From Paenibacillus piri (GTDB lineage: Bacteria; Bacillota; Bacilli; Paenibacillales; NBRC-103111): a stretch of 64,000 bases of DNA. A program made the translations under genes and the position numbers. The notes under the pieces are model-generated. The model saw only the letters and a list, made by a program, of their open reading frames with translations, made no database searches and was not told the origin of the DNA. Of this stretch, positions 40,718 to 48,995 are shown in pieces. Position 1 is the stretch's first letter, and each line of letters starts with the position of its first letter. The stretch is from NCBI RefSeq assembly GCF_004354045.1, contig NZ_SMRT01000002.1:186001-250000 (forward strand), in the 5' to 3' direction.

Positions 40718-43525
40718 ATGAATCACAAGCGTAAACAAGCGAAAAAAATGGCTGCAGCACTCGTAGCGTTATCCGTATTGATGACCAGCCCGGCATACGC
40801 AGCCGAAACGAAGACGGATACACAAACGGAAACCAAAACGGACACAAAATCGGAGACGAAGCCCGAGACCAAGCCGTCAGCAACGACTGCGCCGCCGGGG
40901 ACTGCCTCGACTTCTATCAACACCGTATCCAAGTTTTCGGATGTAAGCCTGCAGCACTGGGCGATCAAGCATATTACGAAGCTGGCGGCTCTAGGCATTA
41001 TCGAGGGCTATGAGAAAAATGAATACCGACCGGAAAATCCCGTTTCCCAGCAGGAAGTCATCGTCATGGCGATCCGTATGATGGGACTCGAGAACGAAGC
41101 GTTGAAAAACAAAGCCGAGACCATCCTGCCGGTTACGGTCGACAGCTTTTTCAAGCCGTACATAGCGTATGCGTTCGAGAAAAATCTGATCGATATCAAA
41201 GAAGAAACCGATTCGGCCGGCGCCTCCTCCAAAACGGCCTGGGGAGCTCGTCCGGCGACTCGGGAATGGGTGGCGAAGCTGGTCATTCGTGCCATCAACA
41301 AACAAGGACTTGCTCAGGAGAAGGCAACGACAACCACTATTTTTAAAGACGAAAAGGATATGTCCGGCTGGGCCGTAGGTTATGTAAACGCGGCAGTCGC
41401 GCTGAACATTGTAAACGGCGTCGACGACAACAATTTTCAGCCTAAAGGCTCCGTTACCCGCGCGCAAATGGCTACTTTCCTGAGCCGTGCGGATAAAGAG
41501 CTGACTACCCGCTCCGATAAAGTGATGATCGGCTATGTCATGGGTCTGAGCAACAACAAGCTGACCGTACAAAATGATCGCGGACAATCGAACGAGTATA
41601 CGATCAATTCGGATACCGTCATTTATAACGCCAAGGACGATACCCGTATCCCGTCCAGCACGCTTAAAGAAACATACGAGGTATATGTCGTTCAATCGAA
41701 GGGCGCGGCTGCGTACATCGAGTTGACGAGCGATCAGGAGAAGATGGAAGTGACCGAAGGCACGCTGGACCAGCTGTTCCTGGATCAGATGGCTATCTCG
41801 ATCATGCAGTCGTCAGGCGTCAAGCTGAAGGAGCTGGCTCCCAACGTTACGGCGACGGATAAGGAAGGACGCGGATTGAGTCTGGGTTCGATTCCAAAAG
41901 GCAGCATCATCCAACTGAAGCGAAACCAGTTAATTCCGAATTCGAAAATTTCGCAAATTGTCGTCCAGCAGGTGCCGGTCAGCAAAACCGCGGAAGGTAA
42001 ACTGGTCAGCATCCAAAAAGACCAGAATACGATCACGTTCCTCGAAAAAACGTCGGGGCAGAACGAGACTTTCCCGCTCGCGTCGGTTGTTCCCGTGAAA
42101 CTGCCGGATGGAACCGGGGCCGATCTGAATTCCTTAAGAGTCGGCGATACGCTTACTTATGAGGTCAAAACGAATCAAATCACCGGAATTACCGTCAACA
42201 AGCAATCGGATGTCGTTACGACCGTCCAGGGGACGCTTGATTTCATCAAGGAAGATAAGAAAAGCTTGACCATCAATGTGGCCGGCAAAAGCTTAAAAGC
42301 TTATTTCATTGCGGAAAATGCGATTGTCTCCATCGAAGGTCTCGCGAATGCCGGACTGTTTGACATTGTTGTCGGCGATGAAGTGAGCCTGGAGCTGGTC
42401 AACGATAAAATTGTGAAAATCAACGTAACGAACCGGTCGATAAAAGATATGGCTTTCGCGACGCTCGTCAATTTCGACAACGATACGAAGGTATTGACAG
42501 GCACTTACGAGAACGGCGATTTGTTTGCTTATAAACTAACGGACAGTACCGCCATTAAAGACGGCAACCGAACCTATGCGCTAGCGGACTTTGCGACCAA
42601 CTTCCATAAGGGCGACAAAATCGATCTGAGGGTGACGAAGGACAAGGTCATTACGATTAAATTAACCGAGCAGCTCGAAGGAACTTTGACCCAGGTCAAT
42701 ACGACAACCTTGGAAGTTAGCCTGCGTACCCAAAGCGGTCAAATCATTACGTTTAAAGTGCCGGACAATCTCTGGGTATCTTTCTGGTCGAACGCCAACG
42801 GTACGTTGAAAGATTTGAAGGTGGGGGATGCCGTAGTTGCGCGCCTGAATAAATCACAGGATGTCGTCCAGCAAATCAGCGTCAAAAAAACCGCGGTCTA
42901 CAAAATATTGATGGCCAATGAAGACAACCGGCAAATTAATGCCGAGGACGAGACTGGAGCGCTGTTTACATTTAAAATCGATACCGACGATCTGATTTCG
43001 AACGCGAATAGCACTGCGCATACGTTCGCTACGATTCAGCAAGACGATTACGTGAAAGTTTCTTATTCCGGCAATACGTTGACGAACGCAACGATTTTGA
43101 AGACGACACGCGGAAAAGTGACGGCGGTGGATACGACGACCGGCCTCGTAACCGTCCAAGACTTTGCGAGCGGTGTACAGGCAATTCCGGTCGGACAAAA
43201 GTTCGTCATCAAGCAGGGCGGCGTTACATCGGCCAATTTGAGTGATGTGAAGGTCAATGACCGCGTCGAAATCATCAGCGATGCCGTCGATAAAACGATC
43301 ATTAACGTTGCCGCCTCGTCCAAGCGGACAGTCGCTACCTACGATTCCGTCCTGAATCAGCTGGTTTTGAAATCTACGCCGAACAATGATAAAACGACAT
43401 ATAACTTCTATACGAAAGCTTTCATGCATAAGGGTATGGAGCTTGTTTCCCCCAATGCGTTCGTGGAAAACGACGAAGTTACGATTTACGTGCTGGCCAA
43501 CAAAATTATCGAGATTGAAAAATAA
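40718..43525 (+). CDS. Large SLH-domain cell-surface protein
   Basis: 935 residues. Signal peptide (to SPAYAAE), a Thr/Lys/Glu-rich spacer with repeated TDT/ETK units (29-60), then two clear SLH domains and one weaker between them (about 68-262; FSDVSLQHWAIKHITKLAALGIIEGY and WAVGYVNAAVALNIVNGVDD). SLH domains bind pyruvylated secondary wall polymer. The remaining ~670 residues are a chain of beta-rich modules with recurring KGDKIDLRVT, VGDAVVARL and VNDRVEIIS phrases, likely structural repeats. GGGAGGA precedes ATG 40718. Probable S-layer-associated protein. Confidence 0.9.
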   Translation: MNHKRKQAKKMAAALVALSVLMTSPAYAAETKTDTQTETKTDTKSETKPETKPSATTAPPGTASTSINTVSKFSDVSLQHWAIKHITKLAALGIIEGYEKNEYRPENPVSQQEVIVMAIRMMGLENEALKNKAETILPVTVDSFFKPYIAYAFEKNLIDIKEETDSAGASSKTAWGARPATREWVAKLVIRAINKQGLAQEKATTTTIFKDEKDMSGWAVGYVNAAVALNIVNGVDDNNFQPKGSVTRAQMATFLSRADKELTTRSDKVMIGYVMGLSNNKLTVQNDRGQSNEYTINSDTVIYNAKDDTRIPSSTLKETYEVYVVQSKGAAAYIELTSDQEKMEVTEGTLDQLFLDQMAISIMQSSGVKLKELAPNVTATDKEGRGLSLGSIPKGSIIQLKRNQLIPNSKISQIVVQQVPVSKTAEGKLVSIQKDQNTITFLEKTSGQNETFPLASVVPVKLPDGTGADLNSLRVGDTLTYEVKTNQITGITVNKQSDVVTTVQGTLDFIKEDKKSLTINVAGKSLKAYFIAENAIVSIEGLANAGLFDIVVGDEVSLELVNDKIVKINVTNRSIKDMAFATLVNFDNDTKVLTGTYENGDLFAYKLTDSTAIKDGNRTYALADFATNFHKGDKIDLRVTKDKVITIKLTEQLEGTLTQVNTTTLEVSLRTQSGQIITFKVPDNLWVSFWSNANGTLKDLKVGDAVVARLNKSQDVVQQISVKKTAVYKILMANEDNRQINAEDETGALFTFKIDTDDLISNANSTAHTFATIQQDDYVKVSYSGNTLTNATILKTTRGKVTAVDTTTGLVTVQDFASGVQAIPVGQKFVIKQGGVTSANLSDVKVNDRVEIISDAVDKTIINVAASSKRTVATYDSVLNQLVLKSTPNNDKTTYNFYTKAFMHKGMELVSPNAFVENDEVTIYVLANKIIEIEK

Positions 43526-43565
43526 TTTATGTTTCTTTAATCGAAGTGTAACCTTATAGTATTTG

Positions 43566-43616
43566 AAGCCGTCTATTAGGTAGAATGAATCATTCTGCCG
43601 TGGGCGGCTTTTTTTC
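43566..43616 (+). terminator. Terminator after the SLH gene
   Basis: Outer stem AAGCCG / CGGCTT with an inner hairpin AGAATGA-ATCATTCT, followed by TTTTTTT. Confidence 0.8.
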
Positions 43617-43744
43617 TTAAGGATTCCTTAAATTCAGGTAAATTTCGTTAAAAGTTCGCATTTTGTCGGGTGAAGTCATTGATTCCTTTCCACGGATTCG
43701 GTAAACTAAGCTTTATACCACCGGAAAGAGGTAGCTTTCATTCT

Positions 43745-44410
43745 ATGAACAAGAAGCAGGTCCGTACCATTCTCGATACGATCGGCGCCATGTTTCCGGA
43801 TGCCCATTGTGAGCTCAACCATTCGAACCCGTTCGAATTAACGATCGCCGTGCTGTTATCGGCGCAGTGTACGGATGAAACGGTTAACAAAGTGACGGCA
43901 TCATTGTTCCAAAAGTACAAAACGCCTGAAGATTATATCGCAGTACCTATAGAGGAATTGGAACAGGATATTCGCAGGATCGGACTTTACCGGAACAAGG
44001 CCAAAAACATTCAAGCTTTGTGTGTTCTGCTGCTGGACAAATATGGCGGAAGCATACCGGAGCAGCATGAACAATTGGTCGAGCTGCCGGGTGTCGGCCG
44101 GAAGACGGCGAACGTCGTCATGTCCAATGCTTTTGGCGTACCGGCTATTGCCGTCGATACGCATGTGGAGCGGGTCTCGAAACGGCTGGGAATGGCAAAC
44201 CTGAAGGATTCTGTACTGGAAGTGGAAAAAAAGCTGATGAAGCTGGTGCCGAAGGATGAATGGACGCTGACGCATCACAGGCTCATTTTTTTCGGACGTT
44301 ATCATTGCAAAGCCCAAAATCCGCAGTGCGGCGTATGTCCATTGGTGGAAATGTGCCGGGAAGGCAAAAAACGTATGAAATCCGGTAGTCGTAGGAAACC
44401 TATACAGTAA
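43745..44410 (+). CDS. nth: Endonuclease III
   Basis: 221 residues from ATG 43745; an in-frame upstream start at 43670 would add 25 unrelated residues. It is the DNA glycosylase/AP-lyase for oxidised pyrimidines. The HhH motif ELPGVGRKTANVV carries the catalytic lysine and AVDTHVERV the catalytic aspartate. The [4Fe-4S] loop C-x6-C-x2-C-x5-C is CKAQNPQCGVCPLVEMC. A weak AGAGGT site lies about 13 nt upstream. In B. subtilis nth also lies between the dinG region and the dynA region. Confidence 0.95.
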   Translation: MNKKQVRTILDTIGAMFPDAHCELNHSNPFELTIAVLLSAQCTDETVNKVTASLFQKYKTPEDYIAVPIEELEQDIRRIGLYRNKAKNIQALCVLLLDKYGGSIPEQHEQLVELPGVGRKTANVVMSNAFGVPAIAVDTHVERVSKRLGMANLKDSVLEVEKKLMKLVPKDEWTLTHHRLIFFGRYHCKAQNPQCGVCPLVEMCREGKKRMKSGSRRKPIQ

Positions 44411-44449
44411 TAACTAAAACACAAAGAATATAGTAAGGATGGGATTAAG

Positions 44450-44722
44450 ATGAAATGCATATCGGTATATACGAATGATTTTGAGGTTTTTTCCGACATT
44501 TATGAACAGGTGCTCAGCATGCCATTGGCGGAAAATGAGGAAAAACAAATAGAAGGCATTACAGTCATGGAGTCGGGAGATGTGCCGGACAATTACTTGG
44601 ACCGGATGAAAACGAAGCCCGAGGTTGTCGTTATGAAGGTGCGCGATAAAGATATTACGATTTTGCAGCATAAAAATTTGTTTGAAATATTCATCCCTGT
44701 TCAAGAAAGTGTGGTACACTGA
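44450..44722 (+). CDS. Small acidic protein of unknown function
   Basis: 90 residues, soluble, acidic, with an alpha/beta pattern (ISVYTNDFEVFSDIYEQVL, GITVMESGDVPDNYLDRM, PEVVVMKVRDKDITILQHK). No motif recognised. AAGGATGGG precedes ATG 44450, 39 nt after nth, and a strong terminator follows immediately. Probably co-transcribed with nth. Confidence 0.75.
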   Translation: MKCISVYTNDFEVFSDIYEQVLSMPLAENEEKQIEGITVMESGDVPDNYLDRMKTKPEVVVMKVRDKDITILQHKNLFEIFIPVQESVVH

Positions 44723-44723
44723 A

Positions 44724-44747
44724 AACCGAAGCGATTCGGTTTTTTTT
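44724..44747 (+). terminator. Terminator after the small unknown gene
   Basis: AACCGAA (44724-44730) / TTCGGTT (44735-44741), GCGA tetraloop, T8 tail; it abuts the stop codon. Confidence 0.93.
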
Positions 44748-44792
44748 GTTTAGGAAATTATGCGCAGCAAATTTCTGTGATAAACCGGGGGC

Positions 44793-44845
44793 TCCCCCAA
44801 AAGTAATAGGAATTGACTTCGGAGCTTCACGTCACTTTTGGGGGA
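44793..44845. other. 12-bp perfect inverted repeat before the dynamin gene
   Basis: TCCCCCAAAAGT (44793-44804) / ACTTTTGGGGGA (44834-44845) with a 29-nt loop. It could be a bidirectional terminator, a leader hairpin of the dynamin gene or a remnant terminal repeat. No transposase is nearby. Confidence 0.5.
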
Positions 44846-44898
44846 ATTTGTTCTGTCGTTTTGTTTGACGTTCAATATAGGGTGTGGGGAGATCTGGA

Positions 44899-47800
44899 AT
44901 GAGCAGCTTAGGAGTGCTTGGAGACACGAGAACAATGGAAGAAGCGATACGAACATTATTGGAGCGGGTAACCGCTGCCGGAGATGCGGACCATCAAGGC
45001 AAAATCGGGCAGCTGCTGGAAAAATCGGAGAGCGGCACGTTATATATCGCGTTTTGCGGTCATTTCTCGGCGGGCAAATCGAGCTTGATCAACAAGCTCT
45101 GCGGTCATACGCTGCTGCCGTCGAGCCCGATTCCGACGAGCGCAAATATTGTCAGCATCAGCAACGGAGAAGCGGGAGCGAGCGTCGTGCACCGGATTGA
45201 GAACGGGAGTGAAGCGCAGGTTACCCGAGTACCGCTTGAGGAGCTGGCGGCTTATTGCAAGGACGGCGAAGCGATCGAGACGGTCCACTTGCAGTATCCC
45301 ATCCCTTTCCTGGGAACGCATGCGGCGCTGCTCGATACGCCGGGAATCGACTCGACGGACGACGCGCATCAGCTGGCTACGGAATCGGCGCTCCATCTGG
45401 CCGATGTCGTGTTTTATGTGATGGATTATAATCATGTGCAGTCCGAAATTAATTTTGCTTTTACGAAAAAAATGAAGGAATGGGGCAAGCCGCTCTATTT
45501 AATCATAAATCAGGTGGACAAACACCGGGACCGTGAATTGTCGTTCGACGACTATCGGGCGAGTGTGCTCGAAGCGTTCGCCAACTGGCATATTCAACCG
45601 GACGGGATCGTATATACGTCGGTGAAAGCGCCGGGCCATCCGCACAGTGAGTGGGGCAGGCTGGATTGGCTGCTGGGACGGCTGATCGAAGAGCGCGCGG
45701 CGTTGACGGCGCTCAGCCTTGAGAAGTCGGCGAACCATTTGGCGGAGGCGCATGCCGCCAAGATGGCCGAGCGCAACGAGCCGGCCAAAGAGGCGCTGCG
45801 CGCCCAACTGGCTGCCGACGACGGATTGGAGGCGGCGCAGCGGCAGCGGGCGGAGCTGAACGAGGCGATAGCCGGGATGGAAGCGCAGCCGGAGACGGTT
45901 CGTGCCGCGCTGCGCAAAGAGGCAGGCGTAATATTGGACAACGCCAATATTACGCCTGCTGTGACGCGCGATCTCGCGCACGATTATTTGCAAAGCCGCA
46001 AGCCGGGCTTTAAGGTCGGCTTGTTCGCGGGCGCAGCGAAGACGGCGAAGGAAGTGGAGCGCCGGCTGACGGTATTCCATGCCGATATCGCCTCGCAGGC
46101 AGCGGCGCAAATCGAGCGTCATCTGCAGCAGCTGCTGATCAAGGGAATGGAGGATGCGGCGGCAGTCCCTCCCGATCGGATCAGAGAGACGGCGGAACGG
46201 CTGCAGGTTGCCGTATTGCCGGAATGGCTTGCGGAGCAAGTCAATACGTCCGCAGGCTTCGGCGGCGACTATACGCTCAACTATTCGAAGCAGCTTGCTG
46301 CCGACATCAAGCTGCAGTACCGCAAGCGGGCGTTCGAGCTGATTGACGAGCTCGCCGCCGCTCTGGAGGAAGCGCAGCGGCCGCGCCTGCGCGATGCTCG
46401 CGCGCAGCTGGAGGCGCTTGAAGCGCGCCTCGGCAGCCTGCGCGAGCTCGAGCGGCTCGCCGCCGAGGAGGCGGCCTACGCCGCGGCGCTCGTCGCGCCG
46501 CTGGCGGCCGTGCGCGCGCCGCAGCCGGCGCTGCCGGACCCGGCCGGCGCTGCGGCGCCGAGCCCGGCTGCGCCAGGCGCAGCCGCGGCACAGCCGGGCG
46601 ACGCTGCGCGCGACGCGCTCGCCGCAGTGGCTGCGGCCGCGGGCCGCGCCGCAAGCACCGGCGCGGCGCCGCTGGCGCAGGGCGCCCACCGCGCCCGGCT
46701 GCACAGCGCGGCGGAGCAGCTCGCCGCGGGCGCCGGCGAGCTCGCGGGTCTGGCGCCGCTCGCGAGCATTCGCCGCTCGCTGCGCGATAAAGCCGAGCGG
46801 CTCCGGCAGAGCCGCTTTACGATCGCGCTGTTCGGCGCGTTCAGCGCAGGCAAATCGTCGTTCGCCAATGCGCTGATCGGCGAACGGGTGCTGCCCGTAT
46901 CGCCGAATCCGACGACGGCGGCGATCAACAAAATTATGCCGCCCGAGCCGGAGCAGGGCTGGCCGCACGGCACCGCCAAAGTGCGGATGAAAAGCCGCGA
47001 ACGGCTCGCGGACGACATCCGCTACTCGCTTGAGGTGCTCGGCATTCAAGTGTCCGGCCTGCAGGACGGATTGGCCGCGATCGGCCGCTTGACGGCGGAT
47101 CAGGTGTCCGCCAAGGGCAAGCCGCATTACACGTTTTTAAAAGCGGTGGAAGGCGGCTGGGCGGCCGTAGAGCATGATCTGGGCCGGGAGCTGAAGGTGG
47201 ACGCCGAACAGTTTGCCTTCTACGCGGCCGACGAAAGCAAGTCGTGCTTCGTCGAGCTGATCGAATTGTATTATTCGAATCCGCTGACGGATCAAGGCAT
47301 CGTACTGGTCGACACGCCGGGGGCCGACTCGATCAACGCGCGCCATACCGGCGTGGCGTTCAACTATATTAAAAATGCGGACGCCATTTTGTTCGTTACT
47401 TATTATAATCACGCATTTTCGCATGCGGACCGCGAATTTTTGCTGCAGCTCGGACGGGTAAAGGACAGCTTTGAGCTGGATAAAATGTTTTTTATCGTCA
47501 ATGCCGCCGATCTCGCTTCCGCGAAGGAGGAGCTGGACGGGGTTGTCGCCCACGTTCAGAGCAATTTGCAGCAGCACGGTATCCGTCATCCGCGCATTTA
47601 TCCGCTTTCCAGCTACTATGCGCTGGAAGGGAAGCTGGCAGCGGAGGAGGCGACCGTTCAGGCGTCGGGCATCGCCGCGTTTGAGCAAGACTTCGTCCGC
47701 TTCAGCCTGGAGGAGCTGACCGATATTGCGATCCGTGCCGGTCAAGCGGATTTGCTTCGGGCTGCCGATGTGCTGCAGCAATGGATCGCCGGCGCGCAGT

Positions 47801-48585
47801 CCGATGCGAGCGAACGTCAGAGCCGGGCAGCCGCCATCCGAAGCGCCCTGCAAGCCGCCGAGCGCATGCTTCGCGACATTTCGGTCGAGCCGGAGGTGCG
47901 GGAGCTCCGCAAGGAGATCGACGAGCTGCTCTATTATGTGAAGCAGCGCGTTACGTACCGGTTTGGCGAGCTGTTTCTGCATGCATTCAATCCGGCCGTA
48001 TTCCGCGAGGAAGGGCGCGATACGAAAGCATTGCTGCAGTCGGCCTGGGACGATCTGCGCCGAATGATTTCGTTCGATCTGTCGCAGGAGCTGTTGGCTA
48101 CGACGCTGCGGATTGAAAATGCGGTTAACCGGACAGCCAAAAAGCGCAGAGCGCAGTGGGTGCAGTCGATCGGCAGCGAGCTCGGGACTTTCCAGCCATC
48201 CGATTACGAGCCGCATTCGTTTGAAACGCCTAAGGAAACGGAGCCGTTTACGTGTGATACGGTGCAAGTAAAATGGCTGGCCGGCTTTTATAAAAACGCT
48301 AAGCAGTTTTTTGAAGGGAACGGCAAGCAGGCGCTGCGGACAGAGCTCGAGTTGAAGCTGAACGAACCGCTCGCCGCCTATGTGCTCGCGCAGGCAGATA
48401 TGCTGGATGCGGCATACCGGGCGCAGCTGCAGGCGTGGTACGGGCAATTGACAGAGCAGCTGAGCACGGAGCTTGCGGAATATGCGGGCGGACAGCTGGC
48501 CGCTCTGGACATGCAGATCGACCTGGACGAACTGAAATTGAAGCATGACCGGTTGCTCCAAATCGGCAGCCGGCGGAATAAATGA
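44899..48585 (+). CDS. dynA: Double dynamin-like GTPase (DynA type)
   Basis: 1228 residues, two dynamin units fused head to tail, as in B. subtilis DynA (YpbR, about 1190 residues), which acts in membrane fusion and protection. Unit 1: G1 GHFSAGKSS (54-62), G3 DTPGIDS, G4 NQVDKHRD. Unit 2: G1 GAFSAGKSS (646-654), G3 DTPGADS, G4-like NAADLAS. The helical stalk follows each. A strongly Ala/Pro/Gly-rich linker lies around residues 530-615, coded by very GC-rich DNA. ATG 44899 follows GGGGAG; a GTG at 44884 lies in that site. It probably self-assembles on the inner membrane face. Confidence 0.94.
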   Translation: MSSLGVLGDTRTMEEAIRTLLERVTAAGDADHQGKIGQLLEKSESGTLYIAFCGHFSAGKSSLINKLCGHTLLPSSPIPTSANIVSISNGEAGASVVHRIENGSEAQVTRVPLEELAAYCKDGEAIETVHLQYPIPFLGTHAALLDTPGIDSTDDAHQLATESALHLADVVFYVMDYNHVQSEINFAFTKKMKEWGKPLYLIINQVDKHRDRELSFDDYRASVLEAFANWHIQPDGIVYTSVKAPGHPHSEWGRLDWLLGRLIEERAALTALSLEKSANHLAEAHAAKMAERNEPAKEALRAQLAADDGLEAAQRQRAELNEAIAGMEAQPETVRAALRKEAGVILDNANITPAVTRDLAHDYLQSRKPGFKVGLFAGAAKTAKEVERRLTVFHADIASQAAAQIERHLQQLLIKGMEDAAAVPPDRIRETAERLQVAVLPEWLAEQVNTSAGFGGDYTLNYSKQLAADIKLQYRKRAFELIDELAAALEEAQRPRLRDARAQLEALEARLGSLRELERLAAEEAAYAAALVAPLAAVRAPQPALPDPAGAAAPSPAAPGAAAAQPGDAARDALAAVAAAAGRAASTGAAPLAQGAHRARLHSAAEQLAAGAGELAGLAPLASIRRSLRDKAERLRQSRFTIALFGAFSAGKSSFANALIGERVLPVSPNPTTAAINKIMPPEPEQGWPHGTAKVRMKSRERLADDIRYSLEVLGIQVSGLQDGLAAIGRLTADQVSAKGKPHYTFLKAVEGGWAAVEHDLGRELKVDAEQFAFYAADESKSCFVELIELYYSNPLTDQGIVLVDTPGADSINARHTGVAFNYIKNADAILFVTYYNHAFSHADREFLLQLGRVKDSFELDKMFFIVNAADLASAKEELDGVVAHVQSNLQQHGIRHPRIYPLSSYYALEGKLAAEEATVQASGIAAFEQDFVRFSLEELTDIAIRAGQADLLRAADVLQQWIAGAQSDASERQSRAAAIRSALQAAERMLRDISVEPEVRELRKEIDELLYYVKQRVTYRFGELFLHAFNPAVFREEGRDTKALLQSAWDDLRRMISFDLSQELLATTLRIENAVNRTAKKRRAQWVQSIGSELGTFQPSDYEPHSFETPKETEPFTCDTVQVKWLAGFYKNAKQFFEGNGKQALRTELELKLNEPLAAYVLAQADMLDAAYRAQLQAWYGQLTEQLSTELAEYAGGQLAALDMQIDLDELKLKHDRLLQIGSRRNK

Positions 48586-48600
48586 GTATAATATAAGATT

Positions 48601-48630
48601 CGGCTGTCGGGTCAAGACAGCCGATTTTCA
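48601..48630 (+). terminator. Stem-loop after the dynamin gene
   Basis: CGGCTGTC (48601-48608) / GACAGCCG (48616-48623), seven-base loop, then ATTTTC. Moderate T-tract, 16 nt after the stop. Confidence 0.7.
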
Positions 48631-48745
48631 ACGATTTTCTGAAAAGGTTTTCATTAGGTGCTAACGGATGATTTTAACATGAAAAAAGTGGATTGTGTCA
48701 CCAAATCGTAAAGATTTGAGGGTTTTTCTACTTAGAAGGAGAATT

Positions 48746-48787
48746 ATGGGAAACCCCGTTGTTGCCGCACCTATGGGATGGTGTTAA
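48746..48787 (+). CDS. 13-residue leader peptide of the ABC exporter operon
   Basis: ATG 48746 encodes MGNPVVAAPMGWC and stops at TAA 48785-48787. A near-perfect ribosome site AGAAGGAG lies 5 nt upstream, better than that of many long genes here. A strong intrinsic terminator begins 18 nt after the stop, and a heterodimeric ABC exporter follows. This is the layout of ribosome-controlled attenuation, for example bmrB before bmrCD in B. subtilis. Stalling on the peptide would be the signal. No similarity to BmrB itself is claimed. Confidence 0.6.
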   Translation: MGNPVVAAPMGWC

Positions 48788-48804
48788 TATTCAAAAAAGC
48801 GAGC

Positions 48805-48845
48805 GCTTCCGAAAGCAGCCCGGACTGCTAAGGAAGCAATTTTTG
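48805..48845 (+). terminator. Attenuator-type terminator between leader ORF and exporter genes
   Basis: GCTTCC-GAA-AGCAG (48805-48818) pairs with CTGCT-AA-GGAAGC (48825-48837), followed by AATTTTTG. An upstream segment TGCTAACGGA (48659-48668) can pair with the 5' arm TCCGAAAGCA (48808-48817) at eight positions around a 2x2 loop, so an antiterminator is possible. The promoter of this leader was not found. Confidence 0.65.
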
Positions 48846-48849
48846 TTTA

Positions 48850-48909
48850 ACGATAAACAATTTATTACGTTCCAGCGGAGCTGAATAAATTGTTTATCAC
48901 AAGAAATAC
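48850..48909 (+). repeat. Partial copy of the structured dispersed repeat
   Basis: Homologous to the first half of the 17798 unit. It has the stem GATAAACAATTTA (48852-48864) / TAAATTGTTTATC (48886-48898), 13 bp perfect, around CAGC-GGA-GCTG, then a CAAGAAA flank. The stem sequence differs from that at 17798 but pairs equally well. A further hairpin GCTTTAC / GTAAAGC with inner CGGAT / ATCCG follows at 48945-48976. Confidence 0.75.
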
Positions 48910-48995
48910 GGCCTTAATAGGGCAAAGGAAACTGGCAAACCATTGCTTTACTTCGGATAACCGATCCGCGTAAAGCAAACTTTGAGGAGGGTCCA

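Noticed and set aside
45499..47127. Long minus-strand open frame (542 codons) inside the dynamin gene
   Set aside because: It is antisense to a fully motif-supported GTPase gene; the composition is Arg/Leu/Gln-rich as expected for a mirror of a GC-rich gene, and no ribosome site or domain was found. The same applies to 47137-48615.
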